A stretch of 5,540 bases of DNA, taken from Opitutales bacterium. GTDB lineage: Bacteria; Verrucomicrobiota; Verrucomicrobiia; Opitutales; UBA2987. The notes under the pieces are model-generated. The model did no database searches. It saw nothing but the letters and a program-made list of their open reading frames with translations, and was not told the DNA's origin. Numbering within the stretch: the stretch's first letter is position 1; each line of letters opens with the position of its first letter. The stretch covers positions 1-5,540 of the forward strand of contig JAJFLT010000157.1 of the NCBI GenBank assembly GCA_021772555.1. The letters run 5' to 3'. Of this stretch, positions 5,310 through 5,540 are shown piece by piece. The position numbers and the translations under genes are program-made.

Positions 5310-5540
5310 ATGAAACCAAGAAACCAAAAAAGGCCTGGGCCATTAACAACTGCCCAACGCTTGAGGAAATTTTCTGAATCAAAATCCCGCTCAGACTACA
5401 TCAAATTGGACAAGCTATCGACTTTTACGGTAAGGGCAAAGGGCAACTCCATCCGGCGGCGTTGCCGGGAGGATGAGGCTACCCGCCTGCGCCTCAAATA
5501 CAATCCCTACTACCACACCATCGAGCGGCAAAACGGCTCC
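5310..5540 (+). CDS. Possible partial gene, basic protein of unknown function, runs off the window
   Basis: From ATG 5310 the frame stays open for 77 codons to the window end. The product begins MKPRNQKRPGPL and is rich in Lys and Arg; I recognise no family or motif. The last ~25 codons (CREDEATRLRLKYNPYYHTI and on) have the C/G-ending third positions seen in the neighbouring genes and look coding. The first ~30 codons (AGA, AGG, TTA, ACA and similar) do not, and no ribosome binding site precedes the ATG. The true start may therefore lie further inside, or a frameshift may be present. The other two + frames and all - frames of this stretch contain stops. Low confidence. Confidence 0.3.
   Translation, partial: MKPRNQKRPGPLTTAQRLRKFSESKSRSDYIKLDKLSTFTVRAKGNSIRRRCREDEATRLRLKYNPYYHTIERQNGS

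Noticed and set aside
5396..5398. In-frame TAG (and TGA at 5261-5263) on the - strand as recoded pyrrolysine or selenocysteine codons
   Set aside because: Two different stops in one short, unrecognised frame, with no known recoded protein family, are far more simply explained by chance or a decayed gene.
5473..5540. ATG at 5473 after GGGAGG as a gene start
   Set aside because: The purine-rich element directly abuts the ATG, leaving no spacer, and the frame is too short to judge.

Overview
The window looks like an accessory, carbohydrate-related stretch of a bacterial chromosome. It holds four well-supported protein genes, one small gene and one doubtful partial reading frame, all on the + strand. 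Base composition is near balanced and third codon positions lean to C/G. A formylglycine-type sulfatase, a stand-alone uroporphyrinogen-decarboxylase-like (URO-D-like) protein and a glucuronate isomerase together are typical of polysaccharide-degrading environmental bacteria. The PVC group (Verrucomicrobiota, Lentisphaerota, Kiritimatiellota, Planctomycetota) is my best guess. This is inference from gene content only, as no marker gene is present.

Layout. (1) Positions 2-808: the 3' part of a class III nucleotide cyclase gene. Its first in-window residues look like the end of a 2Fe-2S ferredoxin-like domain, so it may be a redox-sensing cyclase. (2) Positions 774-2087: a sulfatase gene that overlaps the cyclase end out of frame, behind a strong tandem ribosome binding site. 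(3) Positions 2116-2379: a small protein joining an L7/L12 C-terminal-like segment to one membrane helix, with its own promoter-like sequence and ribosome binding site. (4) Positions 2380-2533: a 154-base gap with inverted repeats and a weak promoter candidate. (5) Positions 2534-3673: a URO-D superfamily protein that is not the heme enzyme HemE. (6) Positions 3755-5155: full-length glucuronate (uronate) isomerase, UxaC. (7) Positions 5156-5540: no well-supported gene. It contains nested inverted repeats and then a frame starting at 5310 that stays open to the window edge.

How the genes may work together. UxaC isomerises glucuronate or galacturonate to fructuronate or tagaturonate, the entry step of uronate catabolism. 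The sulfatase would remove sulfate esters from sugars. The URO-D-like protein belongs to a superfamily that includes methyl-transfer enzymes. One economical but unproven reading is a small set of genes for sulfated, possibly O-methylated, uronic-acid-containing saccharides. The cyclase is translationally adjacent to the sulfatase and might add a cyclic-nucleotide signal. Its purine-selecting positions are not those of a standard adenylate cyclase. I see no tRNA, rRNA, CRISPR array, insertion sequence or attachment site.
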